The notes: generated by a model not told the origin, from the letters alone. A DNA stretch of 64,000 nucleotides from Piscinibacter gummiphilus (GCF_002116905.1 NZ_CP015118.1:62001-126000), one strand, 5' to 3'. Shown: positions 42,478 to 51,398, numbered from the stretch's first letter. Translations and numbers: made by a program.

Positions 42478-43428
42478 ATGACGATGGACCGTTTGCGCAC
42501 TCTCGCCCTCTTCAAAACCGTTGCCGAGATGGGCAGCTTCATCAACGCCGCCGACGTGCACGGGGTCTCGGCCTCGGTCGTCTCGCGCGCGGTGGCCGAC
42601 CTGGAGGCCACGCTCGGCGTGCGCCTCGTCGAACGCACCACGCGGCACGTGGCGCTCACGGCCGAAGGCCGCGGCGTGCTCGACCAGGTGGCCGCGGTGC
42701 TGCAGGGCTACGACGAGCTGATGGCCAGCGGCCGGCACGGTGCCAACGAGGTGACGGGCGAGATCCGCATGACGGCGCCGCTGTCCTTCGTGCGGTCGGT
42801 GAGCCCGGCCGTCGCCGGTTTCCTCGCCCAGTACCCGAAGGTCTCGGTGGACCTGCAGCTGCGCGATGCGCCGGGCGACCTGGTGCAGGAGGGCATCGAC
42901 CTGGCGATGCGCATCGCATGGGACCTGCCCGACACGCTGATCGCGCGGCGCATCGGCTCGGCGCCGCTGGGCCTCTTCGCCTCGCCGTCCTACCTCGAGC
43001 GCAAGGGCGTGCCGCAACACCCCAGCGAACTGGGCGAACACGACTGCCTTCGCTACAACGGCTTCGGCAAGTCGGTGCCGTGGACGCTCGAACATCCCGG
43101 CACGCACGAACGCATCCTGCCCAACGTGGCGGGCAAGCTCGTCACCAACAGCGGCGATGCGCTGCTGGCGGCGGCCGTCCACGGCGCGGGCCTCGTGGTG
43201 CTGCCGCTGTTCCTCGTGGCCCCGGCGATGCGCGAGGGCACGCTGGTGCAGGTGCTCGCCGACTGGCACTCGCCCGACCTGGAGCTGTTCCTCACCTACA
43301 GCTCGCGGCGCAACCAGCCGAAGCGCGTGCGGGCGCTGATCGAGTGGCTCGCGAAACACTTCGAGTCGACGCCGATGGATCCGACACATGTCATCCCGGC
43401 GCAGGCCGGGACCCTGGGCGGGCGCTGA
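42478..43428 (+). CDS. LysR-family transcriptional regulator
   Basis: A 316-residue LysR protein of the CrgA/AaeR-like group with the HTH at about residues 6-62 (LALFKTVAEMGSFINAADVHGVSASVVSRAVADLE). Starts at 42478 (MTMDRL) and 42484 are both possible. The C-terminus, from about VIPAQAGT onward, is encoded by the left arm of a large palindrome and is not part of the conserved fold. It is divergent from the TctC gene, its likely target. Confidence 0.86.
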   Translation: MTMDRLRTLALFKTVAEMGSFINAADVHGVSASVVSRAVADLEATLGVRLVERTTRHVALTAEGRGVLDQVAAVLQGYDELMASGRHGANEVTGEIRMTAPLSFVRSVSPAVAGFLAQYPKVSVDLQLRDAPGDLVQEGIDLAMRIAWDLPDTLIARRIGSAPLGLFASPSYLERKGVPQHPSELGEHDCLRYNGFGKSVPWTLEHPGTHERILPNVAGKLVTNSGDALLAAAVHGAGLVVLPLFLVAPAMREGTLVQVLADWHSPDLELFLTYSSRRNQPKRVRALIEWLAKHFESTPMDPTHVIPAQAGTLGGR

Positions 43429-43453
43429 GGGTCCCGGCCTGCGCCGGGATGAC
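43390..43453. repeat. Large palindromic repeat (26-bp arms) spanning the 3' ends of two genes
   Basis: Perfect inverted repeat with arms 43390-43415 and 43428-43453 and a 12-nt centre. Both stop codons lie within it: TGA of the LysR gene (43426-43428) and the eutC stop (43391-43393). Translated in either direction it gives VIPAQAGT. The form suggests a dispersed palindromic element of the kind scattered through proteobacterial genomes, and it may act as a two-way terminator. Confidence 0.75.
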
Positions 43454-44200
43454 GCGGGGTTGAAGGTCGCTGCCGTCCTTCAACCCCACGCCGGTGAGCC
43501 GCAGTCGCAGCGCCTCGCCGCAGAGCCACACCAGGCGCCTTGCCGCTTCCGCGTACGACAGCCCTTCGGGCCGCACGTTCGAGATGCAGTTGCGTTCGGC
43601 ATCGGTGCGGCCGGTGCGCGGGTTCCAGGTCAGGTAGATGCCGAGGCTGTCGGGCGAGCTGAGGCCCGGACGTTCGCCGATCAGCACGGCCACCAGTTGC
43701 GCCTTCAGCCGTTCACCCACGGGATCCCCCAGCGCCACCCGGGCCTGTTCGGCGACGACCACGGGGCCGAGGCGCCACGTGGACGGCGCGAGCGACCGCA
43801 CGGCGTCGAGCAGCGGCACCGCGTGGCGGCTCGTCGCGAGCGACGACAGGCCGTCGCCGACGACGAAGGCGAGGTCGGGTGCGGGGTCGTCGAAGGCCGC
43901 CAGCTGCGCGCTGGACGCCTCGTCGAGCCGGCGGCCCAGGTCGGGACGCAGCAGGTAGGCCGCCCGGTCCGGCGCGGCGCTGTGCACCCGATGGACCGGC
44001 CAGCCCGCGGCGCCCAGCCGCTCGCACAGCGCCTCGGCGTCGAGCGGCAGGTGCACCGCGTCGCGCGCGAGCGCATGCGCCGCGTCGAAGCGCAGCACCT
44101 CGCGCGTGGGCAGGCTCGCGCCACTGCGGCCGAGGGCCACGCGCGCGGCGGTGTGCTGGCGCAGCGGGGTCCACGGGTCCGGGGTGACGAGGTCCTTCAT
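43391..44200 (-). CDS. eutC: Ethanolamine ammonia-lyase small subunit
   Basis: A 269-residue adenosylcobalamin-binding small subunit. Typical stretches are DPWTPLRQHTAARVALGRSG at the N-terminus, FVVGDGLSS, VLIGERPGLSSPDSLGIYL and the ERNCISNVRPEGLSY cofactor-binding region. Its ATG overlaps the eutB stop (44197-44200). The last 20 or so residues, after VGLKDGSDL, come from the palindromic repeat and are extra compared with other EutC proteins. Confidence 0.92.
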   Translation of the reverse strand: MKDLVTPDPWTPLRQHTAARVALGRSGASLPTREVLRFDAAHALARDAVHLPLDAEALCERLGAAGWPVHRVHSAAPDRAAYLLRPDLGRRLDEASSAQLAAFDDPAPDLAFVVGDGLSSLATSRHAVPLLDAVRSLAPSTWRLGPVVVAEQARVALGDPVGERLKAQLVAVLIGERPGLSSPDSLGIYLTWNPRTGRTDAERNCISNVRPEGLSYAEAARRLVWLCGEALRLRLTGVGLKDGSDLQPRVIPAQAGTLSARPGSRPAPG

Positions 44201-45597
44201 GGCCGCGGGCCTCCGAGGTGTTCGATCAGCCGGTGGGCCGGCGTGGCCGGGCGCAGGCGGCCGGTCGTGTCGGTGATCTCCAGCCGCTGCAGCCACGCCT
44301 CGAATTCCGGCGCCCGCCGCAGCCCCAGCACCTCGCGCAGGTACAGCGCGTCGTGGAACGAGGTGCTCTGGTAGTTCAGCATGATGTCGTCGGCGCCCGG
44401 CACGCCCATGATGAACGTCACACCCGCCGCGCCCAGCAGGGTCAGCAGCGTGTCCATGTCGTCGGCATCGGCCTCGGCATGGTTCGTGTGGCACACGTCG
44501 CAGCCGATCGGCAGGCCCATCAGCTTGCCGCAGAAGTGGTCCTCGAGGCCGGCGCGGATGATCTGCTTGCCGTCGAACAGGTACTCGGGGCCGATGAAGC
44601 CCACGACGGTGTTCGACAGCAGCGGCGAGAAGGCGCGTGCCACCGCGTGCGCGCGGGCCTCGAGGGTCTGCTGGTCCACGCCGTGGTGCGCGTCGGCCGA
44701 CAGCGCCGAGCCCTGGCCGGTCTCGAAGTACATGACGTTGGCGGTGGCGGGGTCGCCCACGGTGGCGCGTCGCAGCGACAGCGCGGCCTCGCGCGCCTCG
44801 CGCAGCACGGCGAGGTCGATGCCGAACGCCGCGTTCGCCCGCTGCGTGCCGGCCACCGACTGGAACACGAGGTCGACCGGCGCACCGCGTTCGATGGCCT
44901 GGATGGTGTTCGTCACGTGGGTCAGCACGCACGACTGCGTGGGGATCTCGAAGCGCCCGATGACTTCGTCCATCAGGTGCCAAAGATCGATCAGCGCGGG
45001 CACGGCGTCGGTGGCGGGGTTGATGCCGATCACCGCGTCGCCCGCGCCGTACATCAGCCCGTCGAGCATCGACACCGCGATGCCGCGCGGGTCGTCGGTG
45101 GGGTGGTTGGGTTGCAGGCGCACCGACAGCCGGCCCGGCAGCCCGATGGTGTCGCGGAAGCGCGTGACGACGTGGCACTTGCGGGCGGCGAGCACCAGGT
45201 CCTGGTTGCGCATCAGCTTGCTCACCGCGGCCGCCATCTCCGGTGTGATGCCGGCGTGCAGTGCCGACAGCACGTCGGGCGTGGCCGCGTCCGACAGCAG
45301 CCAGTCGCGGAACCCGCCCACCGTGAGGTGGGCCACCGGCGCGAACGCGGCGCGGTCGTGGGTGTCGATGACGAGGCGCGTGACCTCGTCCTCCTCGTAA
45401 GGCACCAGCGCCTCGTCGAGGAAGCGCTGCAATGGCACGTCGGCGAGGCACAGCCGCGCGGCCATGCGTTCGGCCGCGGTGGCCGCCGCGATGCCCGCGA
45501 GTACGTCGCCCGACCGCAGCGGCGTGGCCTTGGCCATCACCGTCTTCAGGTCGTCGAACGAGAAGGACTGGTGGCCGATGCGTTCGCGGTAGGGCAT
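44197..45597 (-). CDS. eutB: Ethanolamine ammonia-lyase large subunit
   Basis: A 466-residue TIM-barrel catalytic subunit that, with EutC and adenosylcobalamin, converts ethanolamine to acetaldehyde and ammonia. Length matches the family. Recognisable regions are ARKCHVVTRFRDTIGLPG, LQPNHPTDDPRGIA, MYFETGQGSALSADAHHGVDQQTLEAR (about residues 275-300) and GLPIGCDVCHTNHAEAD. No microcompartment shell genes are present, so this is the short, soluble-type pathway. Confidence 0.95.
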   Translation of the reverse strand: MPYRERIGHQSFSFDDLKTVMAKATPLRSGDVLAGIAAATAAERMAARLCLADVPLQRFLDEALVPYEEDEVTRLVIDTHDRAAFAPVAHLTVGGFRDWLLSDAATPDVLSALHAGITPEMAAAVSKLMRNQDLVLAARKCHVVTRFRDTIGLPGRLSVRLQPNHPTDDPRGIAVSMLDGLMYGAGDAVIGINPATDAVPALIDLWHLMDEVIGRFEIPTQSCVLTHVTNTIQAIERGAPVDLVFQSVAGTQRANAAFGIDLAVLREAREAALSLRRATVGDPATANVMYFETGQGSALSADAHHGVDQQTLEARAHAVARAFSPLLSNTVVGFIGPEYLFDGKQIIRAGLEDHFCGKLMGLPIGCDVCHTNHAEADADDMDTLLTLLGAAGVTFIMGVPGADDIMLNYQSTSFHDALYLREVLGLRRAPEFEAWLQRLEITDTTGRLRPATPAHRLIEHLGGPRP

Positions 45598-45614
45598 GGA
45601 GGACGTCGGGGTGT

Positions 45615-46985
45615 TCAGCCGCCGGCCGGCGAGACGGCGGCGGCGGCCTCGCGGCGGACCTGCCCGCCACGCATGAACACAACATACGCCAAAGCCATCA
45701 GCCCGGCAAACACCAGGGACAGCATGAAGTTGTAGTAGACCATCGCCGCGAGGCACACGACCGCCAGGCCCAGCGCGATGGCGGGGAAGACCGGGTAGCC
45801 GATGGCCGGGAAGGGGCGGTCGAGGTTCGGCTCCTTGCGGCGCAGCGCGAAGAGGCTCGCCATCGACATGATGTACATCACGATGGCCCCGAACACCGAC
45901 ATCGTGACGATGTTGGCCGTGAGGGTCTGGCCGCCGAACGAGAACAGCTCGTCGCTGAAGATCGCGGCGACGCCCACCACGCCGCCCGCGAGCACCGCGC
46001 GGTGCGGCGTGCCGAAGCGCGGGTGGATCGCGGCGAAGTACGAGGGCAGGTAGGCCGCGCGCGACAGCGCGAAGATCTGCCGCGAGTAGCCGAGGATGAT
46101 GCCGTGGAACGAGGCCACGAGGCCGAAGAGCCCGATCCACACGAGCATGTGCAGCCAGGTGCTGTTCTCGCCCACCACCACCTTCATCGCCTGTGGCAGC
46201 GGGTCGTTGATGTTGGCGAACTTTCGCCAGTCGCCCACGCCGCCGGCGAACACCATCACGCCCACCGCCAGCACCACCAGGGTCAGGATGCCCGCGATGT
46301 AGGCGATCGGGATCGTTCGTTTCGGGTCCTTCGCCTCCTCGGCCGCCATCGCGACCCCTTCGATCGCGAGGAAGAACCAGATCGCGAAGGGAATGGCCGC
46401 GAACATGCCGGCCGCCGTGGCGGCGGTGAAGGTGTCCTGCCCCGCCCAGCCGTGGGCCACGAAGTTGGCCATCGAGAAGCCCGGCGCCACCACGCCCATG
46501 AACACGAGCAGCTCGAGGATCGCGAGCACGGTCACGATCAGCTCGAACGTGGCCGCGGTGCGCACGCCGAGGATGTTGAGGGTCATGAACACCAGGTACG
46601 CCCCGATGGCCATGGCCTTCGGATGCACCGCGGGGAACTGCACCTGGAGGTACGCGCCGATCGCCATCGCGATGGCGGGCGGGGCGAACAGGAACTCGAT
46701 CAGCGTGGCGAAGCCGGCGATGAACCCGCCGGTGGGGCCGAACGCGCGCGAGGCGTAGGCGAACGGCCCGCCGGCGTGCGGGATCGCGGTGGTGAGTTCG
46801 GTGAAGCTGAAGATGAAGGTGGTGTACATCACCGCGACCACGAGGGCGGTGATCAGGAAGCCGAGCGTGCCGGCCGAGTTCCAGCCGTAGCTCCAGCCGA
46901 AGTATTCGCCGGAGATGACGAGGCCCACCGCGAGCCCCCACAGGTGCCACGCGTTGAGCGTGGGCTTCAGCTGACCGGTCTGCAT
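45615..46985 (-). CDS. eat: Ethanolamine permease (APC family)
   Basis: A 456-residue polytopic transporter of the amino-acid/polyamine/organocation family with about 12 helices. Early segments VISGEYFGWSYGWNSAGTLGFL and TELTTAIPHAGGPFAYASRAFG are diagnostic for ethanolamine permeases. It is the first gene of the eat-eutB-eutC operon (17 bp before eutB). The start at 46985 lies 206 bp from the divergent GntR gene, and two copies of the TTGCATACAA operator occupy the gap. Confidence 0.9.
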   Translation of the reverse strand: MQTGQLKPTLNAWHLWGLAVGLVISGEYFGWSYGWNSAGTLGFLITALVVAVMYTTFIFSFTELTTAIPHAGGPFAYASRAFGPTGGFIAGFATLIEFLFAPPAIAMAIGAYLQVQFPAVHPKAMAIGAYLVFMTLNILGVRTAATFELIVTVLAILELLVFMGVVAPGFSMANFVAHGWAGQDTFTAATAAGMFAAIPFAIWFFLAIEGVAMAAEEAKDPKRTIPIAYIAGILTLVVLAVGVMVFAGGVGDWRKFANINDPLPQAMKVVVGENSTWLHMLVWIGLFGLVASFHGIILGYSRQIFALSRAAYLPSYFAAIHPRFGTPHRAVLAGGVVGVAAIFSDELFSFGGQTLTANIVTMSVFGAIVMYIMSMASLFALRRKEPNLDRPFPAIGYPVFPAIALGLAVVCLAAMVYYNFMLSLVFAGLMALAYVVFMRGGQVRREAAAAVSPAGG

Positions 46986-47084
46986 GGGGGGCTCCTCTCG
47001 AACGAACGATGGACGGAACGAACGGCAACGGCCCGGCGATCTTGCATCTTCCATGCCGCGCCGGGACGGTGGTTCGGGCCCGGG

Positions 47085-47098
47085 CCTTGCATACAAGG
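47085..47098. promoter_or_regulatory. GntR operator copy 1
   Basis: CCTTGCATACAAGG, an inverted repeat CCTTG/CAAGG around CATA, 100 bp upstream of the ethanolamine permease start. Its core TTGCATACAA recurs at 47160-47169 (opposite orientation) and 47885-47894. Confidence 0.75.
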
Positions 47099-47157
47099 GC
47101 TCGCCCCTCGTGGAGGGGCACCTTCGCGGCCCATCGCGCCTCGTTCTGGCGCACAGG

Positions 47158-47170
47158 CCTTGTATGCAAC
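47158..47170. promoter_or_regulatory. GntR operator copy 2
   Basis: CCTTGTATGCAAC contains TTGTATGCAA, the exact reverse complement of the copy 1 core. It lies 73 bp (about seven helical turns) from copy 1 and 22 bp upstream of the GntR start, consistent with autoregulation. Confidence 0.75.
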
Positions 47171-47191
47171 CAACCCACATGCACGATCCGG

Positions 47192-47974
47192 GTGCCCGAC
47201 CTCAACAAGCCCCAGCACATCGCCGACCGCATCGTCGACGCGATCCTCGCCCGCAAGCTCGCCCCCGGCGCCCGGCTGGGTGAGCAGCCGCTCGCGGACC
47301 TCTTCGGCGTGAGCCGCACCATCGTGCGCGAGGCGCTCGCCCGACTGGCCGCCCGGGGCATGGTCGAGGTGAACTCGCGCCGCGGCTGGTTCGTGGTGCA
47401 GCCCTCCATCGAGGACGCCCGCGACGCGTTCGCCGCCCGCCAGGTCATCGAGACGGGGCTGCTGCAGTCGGCCGGCAGCCGCATCGACGGCCCGGCGCTC
47501 AAGCGCCTGCAGAAGCACGTGTCCCAGGAGCGTGCCGCCGTGCGGGCGGCCGATGCGGGCGAGCGCAGCTTCCTGCTGGGCGATTTCCACGTGTGCCTCG
47601 CCGAATGCGCGGGCCACACGACGCTCGCCGAGATCCTGCGCGACCTGACCGCACGCACCACCTTGATCGCCACGCTCTACCAGTCGCCCCACGAGGCGGC
47701 CGTCTCGTGCGAGGAACACGCCGAGATCGTGGCCGCCCTGGAGCGCGGCGACGGTGCGCTCGCCGTCGACCTGATGCGCCGGCACATCGAAGGCGTGGCC
47801 GCCCACCTGAGCCCCACGGCGCCCGCAGACCCGCTGGCCTCGTTGCGGGTGGCGCTGTCGCCGGTCGGCCCGTCGGCACAGGCCTTGCATACAACGACCC
47901 CGACCGGACGGCCGCCCCGAAAGAAGCGGTTGTTCACCGATTTGATGCCCCCCACGTCCCCGCTGGAGAATTGA
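47192..47974 (+). CDS. GntR-family regulator (FadR subfamily, FCD domain)
   Basis: A 260-residue regulator. The winged HTH is IVDAILARKLAPGARLGEQPLADLFGVSRTIVREALARL (about residues 12-50), and the FCD effector domain has metal-ligand-type histidines in DFHVCLAECAGH, EEHAEIVAAL and MRRHIEG. I chose the GTG at 47192 because the upstream open frame contains both operator copies and has no homologous sequence; no good ribosome-binding site is visible. Operator copies lie on both sides of the gene, pointing to control of eat-eutBC and of the ABC operon downstream. Confidence 0.83.
   Translation: MPDLNKPQHIADRIVDAILARKLAPGARLGEQPLADLFGVSRTIVREALARLAARGMVEVNSRRGWFVVQPSIEDARDAFAARQVIETGLLQSAGSRIDGPALKRLQKHVSQERAAVRAADAGERSFLLGDFHVCLAECAGHTTLAEILRDLTARTTLIATLYQSPHEAAVSCEEHAEIVAALERGDGALAVDLMRRHIEGVAAHLSPTAPADPLASLRVALSPVGPSAQALHTTTPTGRPPRKKRLFTDLMPPTSPLEN
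47885..47894. promoter_or_regulatory. GntR operator copy 3
   Basis: TTGCATACAA, identical to the core of copy 1, sits inside the 3' end of the GntR gene, 82 bp upstream of the ABC binding-protein start. A third exact copy of a 10-mer in such a GC-rich region is unlikely by chance. Confidence 0.7.
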
Positions 47975-47976
47975 CG

Positions 47977-48774
47977 ATGAGCCACCGTGTGTTCCTGAAG
48001 ACCCTGGGCCTGCTGGCCGCCGCCCCGCTGCTGTTCGGCGCTTCCGCCGCGATGGCCCAGTCCGCCCTCGACGACGTGCTCGCCAAGAAGGTGCTCACCG
48101 TCGCGATCCCCACCGACTACCCGCCGTACGGCTTCGTGGGCACCGACCTGAAGCCGCAGGGTCTCGACGTCGAGATGGCCCAGCTGATCGCCACCAAGCT
48201 CGGGGTGAAGGTGGAACTGGTTCCGGTGACGAGCGCCAACCGCATTCCCTACCTGCAGACCAAGAAGGCCGACCTGGTCATCTCCACGCTCGGCAAGAAC
48301 GCCGAGCGCGAGAAGGTGATCGACTTCACGTCGTCGTACTCGCCGTTCTTCCAGGCCGTGTTCGGCCCGAAGACGATCACCGTGAAGAACGCGGCCGACC
48401 TCGCCGGCAAGAGCGTGGGCGTGACCCGCGGCGCCATGGAAGACCAGGAGCTGGGCAAGATCGCGCCGAGCGGCGTCGACGTGAAGCGCTTCGAGGACAA
48501 CAACGTGACGGTGTCGGCCTACGTGTCGGGCCAGACGCAACTGATCGCCACGGGCGCCTCGGTGGCCGGCGCGATGATGGCGAAGAACCCGCAGCTCGGC
48601 ACCGAGTTCAAGCTGCTGCTGAAGGACTCGCCGAACTTCATCGGCATCGCCAAGGGCGAGGACAAGCTCAAGGCCAAGGTCAACGAGATCATCGCCGACG
48701 CGAAGAAGAGCGGCGAGCTCGACAAGCTGTCGTCCAAGTGGCTCGGCCGTCCGGCCGGCGACCTGCCGCTCTGA
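47977..48774 (+). CDS. Polar amino-acid ABC transporter substrate-binding protein
   Basis: A 265-residue family-3 binding protein with a signal peptide (cleavage near AMAQ, residue 25). The mature protein opens VAIPTDYPPYGFVGTDLKPQG, typical of polar amino-acid or amine binders. It starts 2 bp after the GntR gene and heads a four-gene import operon. It is a close paralogue of the binding protein at 58585-59379, sharing whole stretches including the C-terminal KWLGRPAGDLPL. Confidence 0.89.
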   Translation: MSHRVFLKTLGLLAAAPLLFGASAAMAQSALDDVLAKKVLTVAIPTDYPPYGFVGTDLKPQGLDVEMAQLIATKLGVKVELVPVTSANRIPYLQTKKADLVISTLGKNAEREKVIDFTSSYSPFFQAVFGPKTITVKNAADLAGKSVGVTRGAMEDQELGKIAPSGVDVKRFEDNNVTVSAYVSGQTQLIATGASVAGAMMAKNPQLGTEFKLLLKDSPNFIGIAKGEDKLKAKVNEIIADAKKSGELDKLSSKWLGRPAGDLPL

Positions 48775-48784
48775 GCCTGCCGCC

Positions 48785-49444
48785 ATGATCGCCTTCGACT
48801 TCCCGGCGGTCCTCGTCGAGTGGCCCATGCTGCTCAAGGGCGCGGGCATCACGCTCGCGCTCACCGCGGTCAGCGCCACCCTCGGCCTCGGCCTGGGCGT
48901 GGCCTGTGCGTGGGCTCGCACCTACGGCGGCGCCACTTTGCGTTTCGTCGTGGGGGCGTACGTCGAGGCGATCCGCAACACCCCGTTCATCGTCCAGCTG
49001 TTCTTCCTGTTCTTCGGCCTGCCCAGCCTCGGCGTGAAGCTCACGCCGGAGACCGCGTCCGTGCTGGCGATGGTGGTCAACCTCGGCGCCTACGCGGCCG
49101 AGATCGTGCGGGCCGGCATCTCGGCCACGCCCCGCGGGCAGATCGAGGCGGCGCAAAGCCTCGCGCTGAGCGCGCGCCAGGTGTTCACCCGCGTGGTGCT
49201 GCCCCCGGCGCTCAAGCGCGTGTGGCCGGCGCTCGTGAGCCAGATCATCATCGTGATGCTCGGGTCGGCGGTGTGCAGCCAGGTGTCCACGCAGGAACTG
49301 TCGTACGCGGCCAACCTGATCCAGTCGCGCAACTTCCGGGCGTTCGAGGCCTTCATCGTCGCCACGGTGATGTACCTCGCGCTCTCGGTCTTCGTGCGCC
49401 AGCTGCTGAACTGGGCCGGCCCGCGTTTCCTCTTCGGCCGCTAG
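48785..49444 (+). CDS. Polar amino-acid ABC transporter permease 1
   Basis: A 219-residue HisM/GlnP-type permease with about five helices and the family motif YVEAIRNTPFIVQLFFLFFG plus the EAA loop GAYAAEIVRAGISATPRGQIEAAQSL (about residues 100-125). It lies 10 bp after the binding-protein gene. Confidence 0.92.
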   Translation: MIAFDFPAVLVEWPMLLKGAGITLALTAVSATLGLGLGVACAWARTYGGATLRFVVGAYVEAIRNTPFIVQLFFLFFGLPSLGVKLTPETASVLAMVVNLGAYAAEIVRAGISATPRGQIEAAQSLALSARQVFTRVVLPPALKRVWPALVSQIIIVMLGSAVCSQVSTQELSYAANLIQSRNFRAFEAFIVATVMYLALSVFVRQLLNWAGPRFLFGR

Positions 49445-49454
49445 GAGTCCGCAC

Positions 49455-50105
49455 ATGGTCGACTTCTCCCTCTGGGACATCCTGCGCAACCTGCTGCAGG
49501 CCGTGCGCTGGACCGTGGCGCTCTCGCTGATCGCGTTCATCGGCGGGGGCCTCATCGGCCTCGGCCTGCTGGTGGCGCGCATCGCGAAGGTGCGTGGCGC
49601 CGAGGCCTTCGCGGCGGTGTATGTGCAGCTCTTCCAGGGCACGCCGCTGCTGATGCAGCTGTTCCTCGCGTACTTCGGGCTCGCGCTGTTCGGCCTCAAC
49701 GTGTCCGCATGGACGGCCGCGGCGTTCGCGCTCACGCTCTACAGCAGCGCGTACCTCACCGAGATCTGGCGCGGCTGCGTGAATGCGGTGCCGAAGGGCC
49801 AGTGGGAGGCGTCGAGCGCGCTTGCGCTGACCCTGCGCGAGCAACTGCGCTACGTCATCGGCCCGCAGGCGCTGAAGGTGGCGGTGCCGCCCACCGTCGG
49901 CTTCAGCGTTCAGATCATCAAGGGCACGGCGCTCGCGTCGGTGATCGGGTTCGTCGAGCTGACGAAGGCCGGCACGATGATCGCCAACGCCACGTTCCGC
50001 CCCTTCACCGTCTACGCCTGCGTGGCGCTGATGTACTTCGTGCTGTGTTTCCCGGTGTCGTACTGGGCCCGCACCCTCGAGAGGAAACTCCATGGCCATC
50101 GCTGA
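49455..50105 (+). CDS. Polar amino-acid ABC transporter permease 2
   Basis: A 216-residue partner permease with the segment VYVQLFQGTPLLMQLFLAYFG and the EAA loop SSAYLTEIWRGCVNAVPKGQWEAS (about residues 94-117). It overlaps the ATPase gene by 14 bases. The two permeases form the heterodimeric membrane channel. Confidence 0.92.
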   Translation: MVDFSLWDILRNLLQAVRWTVALSLIAFIGGGLIGLGLLVARIAKVRGAEAFAAVYVQLFQGTPLLMQLFLAYFGLALFGLNVSAWTAAAFALTLYSSAYLTEIWRGCVNAVPKGQWEASSALALTLREQLRYVIGPQALKVAVPPTVGFSVQIIKGTALASVIGFVELTKAGTMIANATFRPFTVYACVALMYFVLCFPVSYWARTLERKLHGHR

Positions 50106-50874
50106 AGCACCCGCGGCTGTCGCGGCCCCCGTCGCCTCCCCCGGCATCGTCGAGATCACGGGCCTGCGCAAGCGCTTCGGTTCGAACGAGGTGCTCAAGG
50201 GCGTCGACCTGTCCGTCAAGCGCGGCGAGGTCATCGTGATCATCGGCAAGAGCGGATCGGGCAAAAGCACGCTGCTGCGCTGCGTGAACGGCCTGGAGGT
50301 CTTCGACGAAGGCTCGCTGCACGTCGACGGCCAGCCGCTGCTGCACGGCAACGTGGCGGCCATGCGCGCGTTGCGCCAGGACGTGGGCATGATCTTCCAG
50401 AACTTCAACCTGTTCCCGCACCTGAGCGTGGGGCGCAACGTGATGCTCGCGCCGTCGCTCGTGAAGAAGCGGCCGGGGCCGGCCGGCGTCGAGCAGGCGA
50501 AACGCCTGCTGGCACGTGTGGGCCTCGCCGAGAAGTTCGACGCCCAGCCGGACCAGCTGTCGGGCGGCCAGCAGCAGCGTGTGGCCATCGCACGTGCGCT
50601 CGCGATGGAGCCGGCCGTGCTGCTGTGCGATGAAATCACGTCGGCGCTGGACCCCGAACTCGTGGGCGAGGTGCTGCGCGTGGTGGAGTCGCTCGCCGAC
50701 GAGGGCATGACGCTGATGATGGTCACGCACGAGATGAACTTCGCGCGCAAGGTGGCCGACCGCGTCGTGTTCATGCACGCGGGGCGCATCCATGAGATCG
50801 GGCCGCCGGAGCAGCTGTTCGGGTCGCCGCAGACCGCCGAGCTGAAGCAGTTCCTGTCGGCGGTGCACGCCTAG
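50092..50874 (+). CDS. Polar amino-acid ABC transporter ATPase
   Basis: A 260-residue ATPase of the GlnQ/HisP type. Walker A is GKSGSGKSTLLRC (about residues 56-68), the Q-loop is MIFQNFNLFPHL, the signature is LSGGQQQRVAIARAL and Walker B is VLLCDEITSALD, with the H-loop in MVTHEMNFA. A 22-residue Ala/Pro-rich N-terminal extension precedes the core domain. It ends the operon and overlaps the PadR gene by 4 bases. Confidence 0.94.
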   Translation: MAIAEAPAAVAAPVASPGIVEITGLRKRFGSNEVLKGVDLSVKRGEVIVIIGKSGSGKSTLLRCVNGLEVFDEGSLHVDGQPLLHGNVAAMRALRQDVGMIFQNFNLFPHLSVGRNVMLAPSLVKKRPGPAGVEQAKRLLARVGLAEKFDAQPDQLSGGQQQRVAIARALAMEPAVLLCDEITSALDPELVGEVLRVVESLADEGMTLMMVTHEMNFARKVADRVVFMHAGRIHEIGPPEQLFGSPQTAELKQFLSAVHA

Positions 50875-51398
50875 GATTCCAGGATCGCGATCGCCTCCCG
50901 GGCGAGTTCGATCCACATCGCTTCCTGCATCAGGCCGGCCCGCAGCACGAGGTGCCGCAGGCGGTCCTCGCGCGATGCATCGGGGTCGGAGAAGTCCTTC
51001 GCCTCGATGGCCTGGTACGTCGCGAGCTTCTCCTCGTGCAATGCGAGGCGGCGGCGCATCTCCTTCTCGAGCCCCACCGGCCCGATCGCGGCCTCGGCGC
51101 GCAGGCGCACCATCAGCTCGTCGCGCAGCGGCTTCGGGTCGTCGCCCGCGAGCACCCACCGCTTGAGTTCCTTGCGGCCGGCCGGCAGCAGCTCGTAGTT
51201 GCGCTTGCGGCCGCGGCTCTGCTCCACCGCGGTCGACTTCACCCAGCCCGCCTCCTCCAGCCGCGCCAGCTCGCGGTAGATCTGCTGGTGCGTGGCCTGC
51301 CAGAAGAAGCCGATGGACCGGTCGAAGCGGCCGGCGAGTTCCAGGCCCGAGCAGGGACGCTCGGCCAGCGAGGTGAGGAGGGCGTGAGGCAGCGACAT
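50871..51398 (-). CDS. PadR-family transcriptional regulator
   Basis: A 175-residue regulator with the PadR winged HTH (residues 1-80, including FWQATHQQIYRELARLEEAGWV) and a C-terminal helical Vir_act_alpha_C-type dimerisation region. The start at 51398 (MSLPHALL) is the normal PadR N-terminus. It is divergent from the FadH-like gene, and two TGCAA-N4-TTGCA palindromes lie in the 116-bp gap, so it probably represses that gene and itself. Confidence 0.88.
   Translation of the reverse strand: MSLPHALLTSLAERPCSGLELAGRFDRSIGFFWQATHQQIYRELARLEEAGWVKSTAVEQSRGRKRNYELLPAGRKELKRWVLAGDDPKPLRDELMVRLRAEAAIGPVGLEKEMRRRLALHEEKLATYQAIEAKDFSDPDASREDRLRHLVLRAGLMQEAMWIELAREAIAILES

Noticed and set aside
47009..47191. 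Longer GntR protein starting at 47009
   Set aside because: The extension would be encoded by promoter DNA carrying two operator copies, and family members begin near the HTH.
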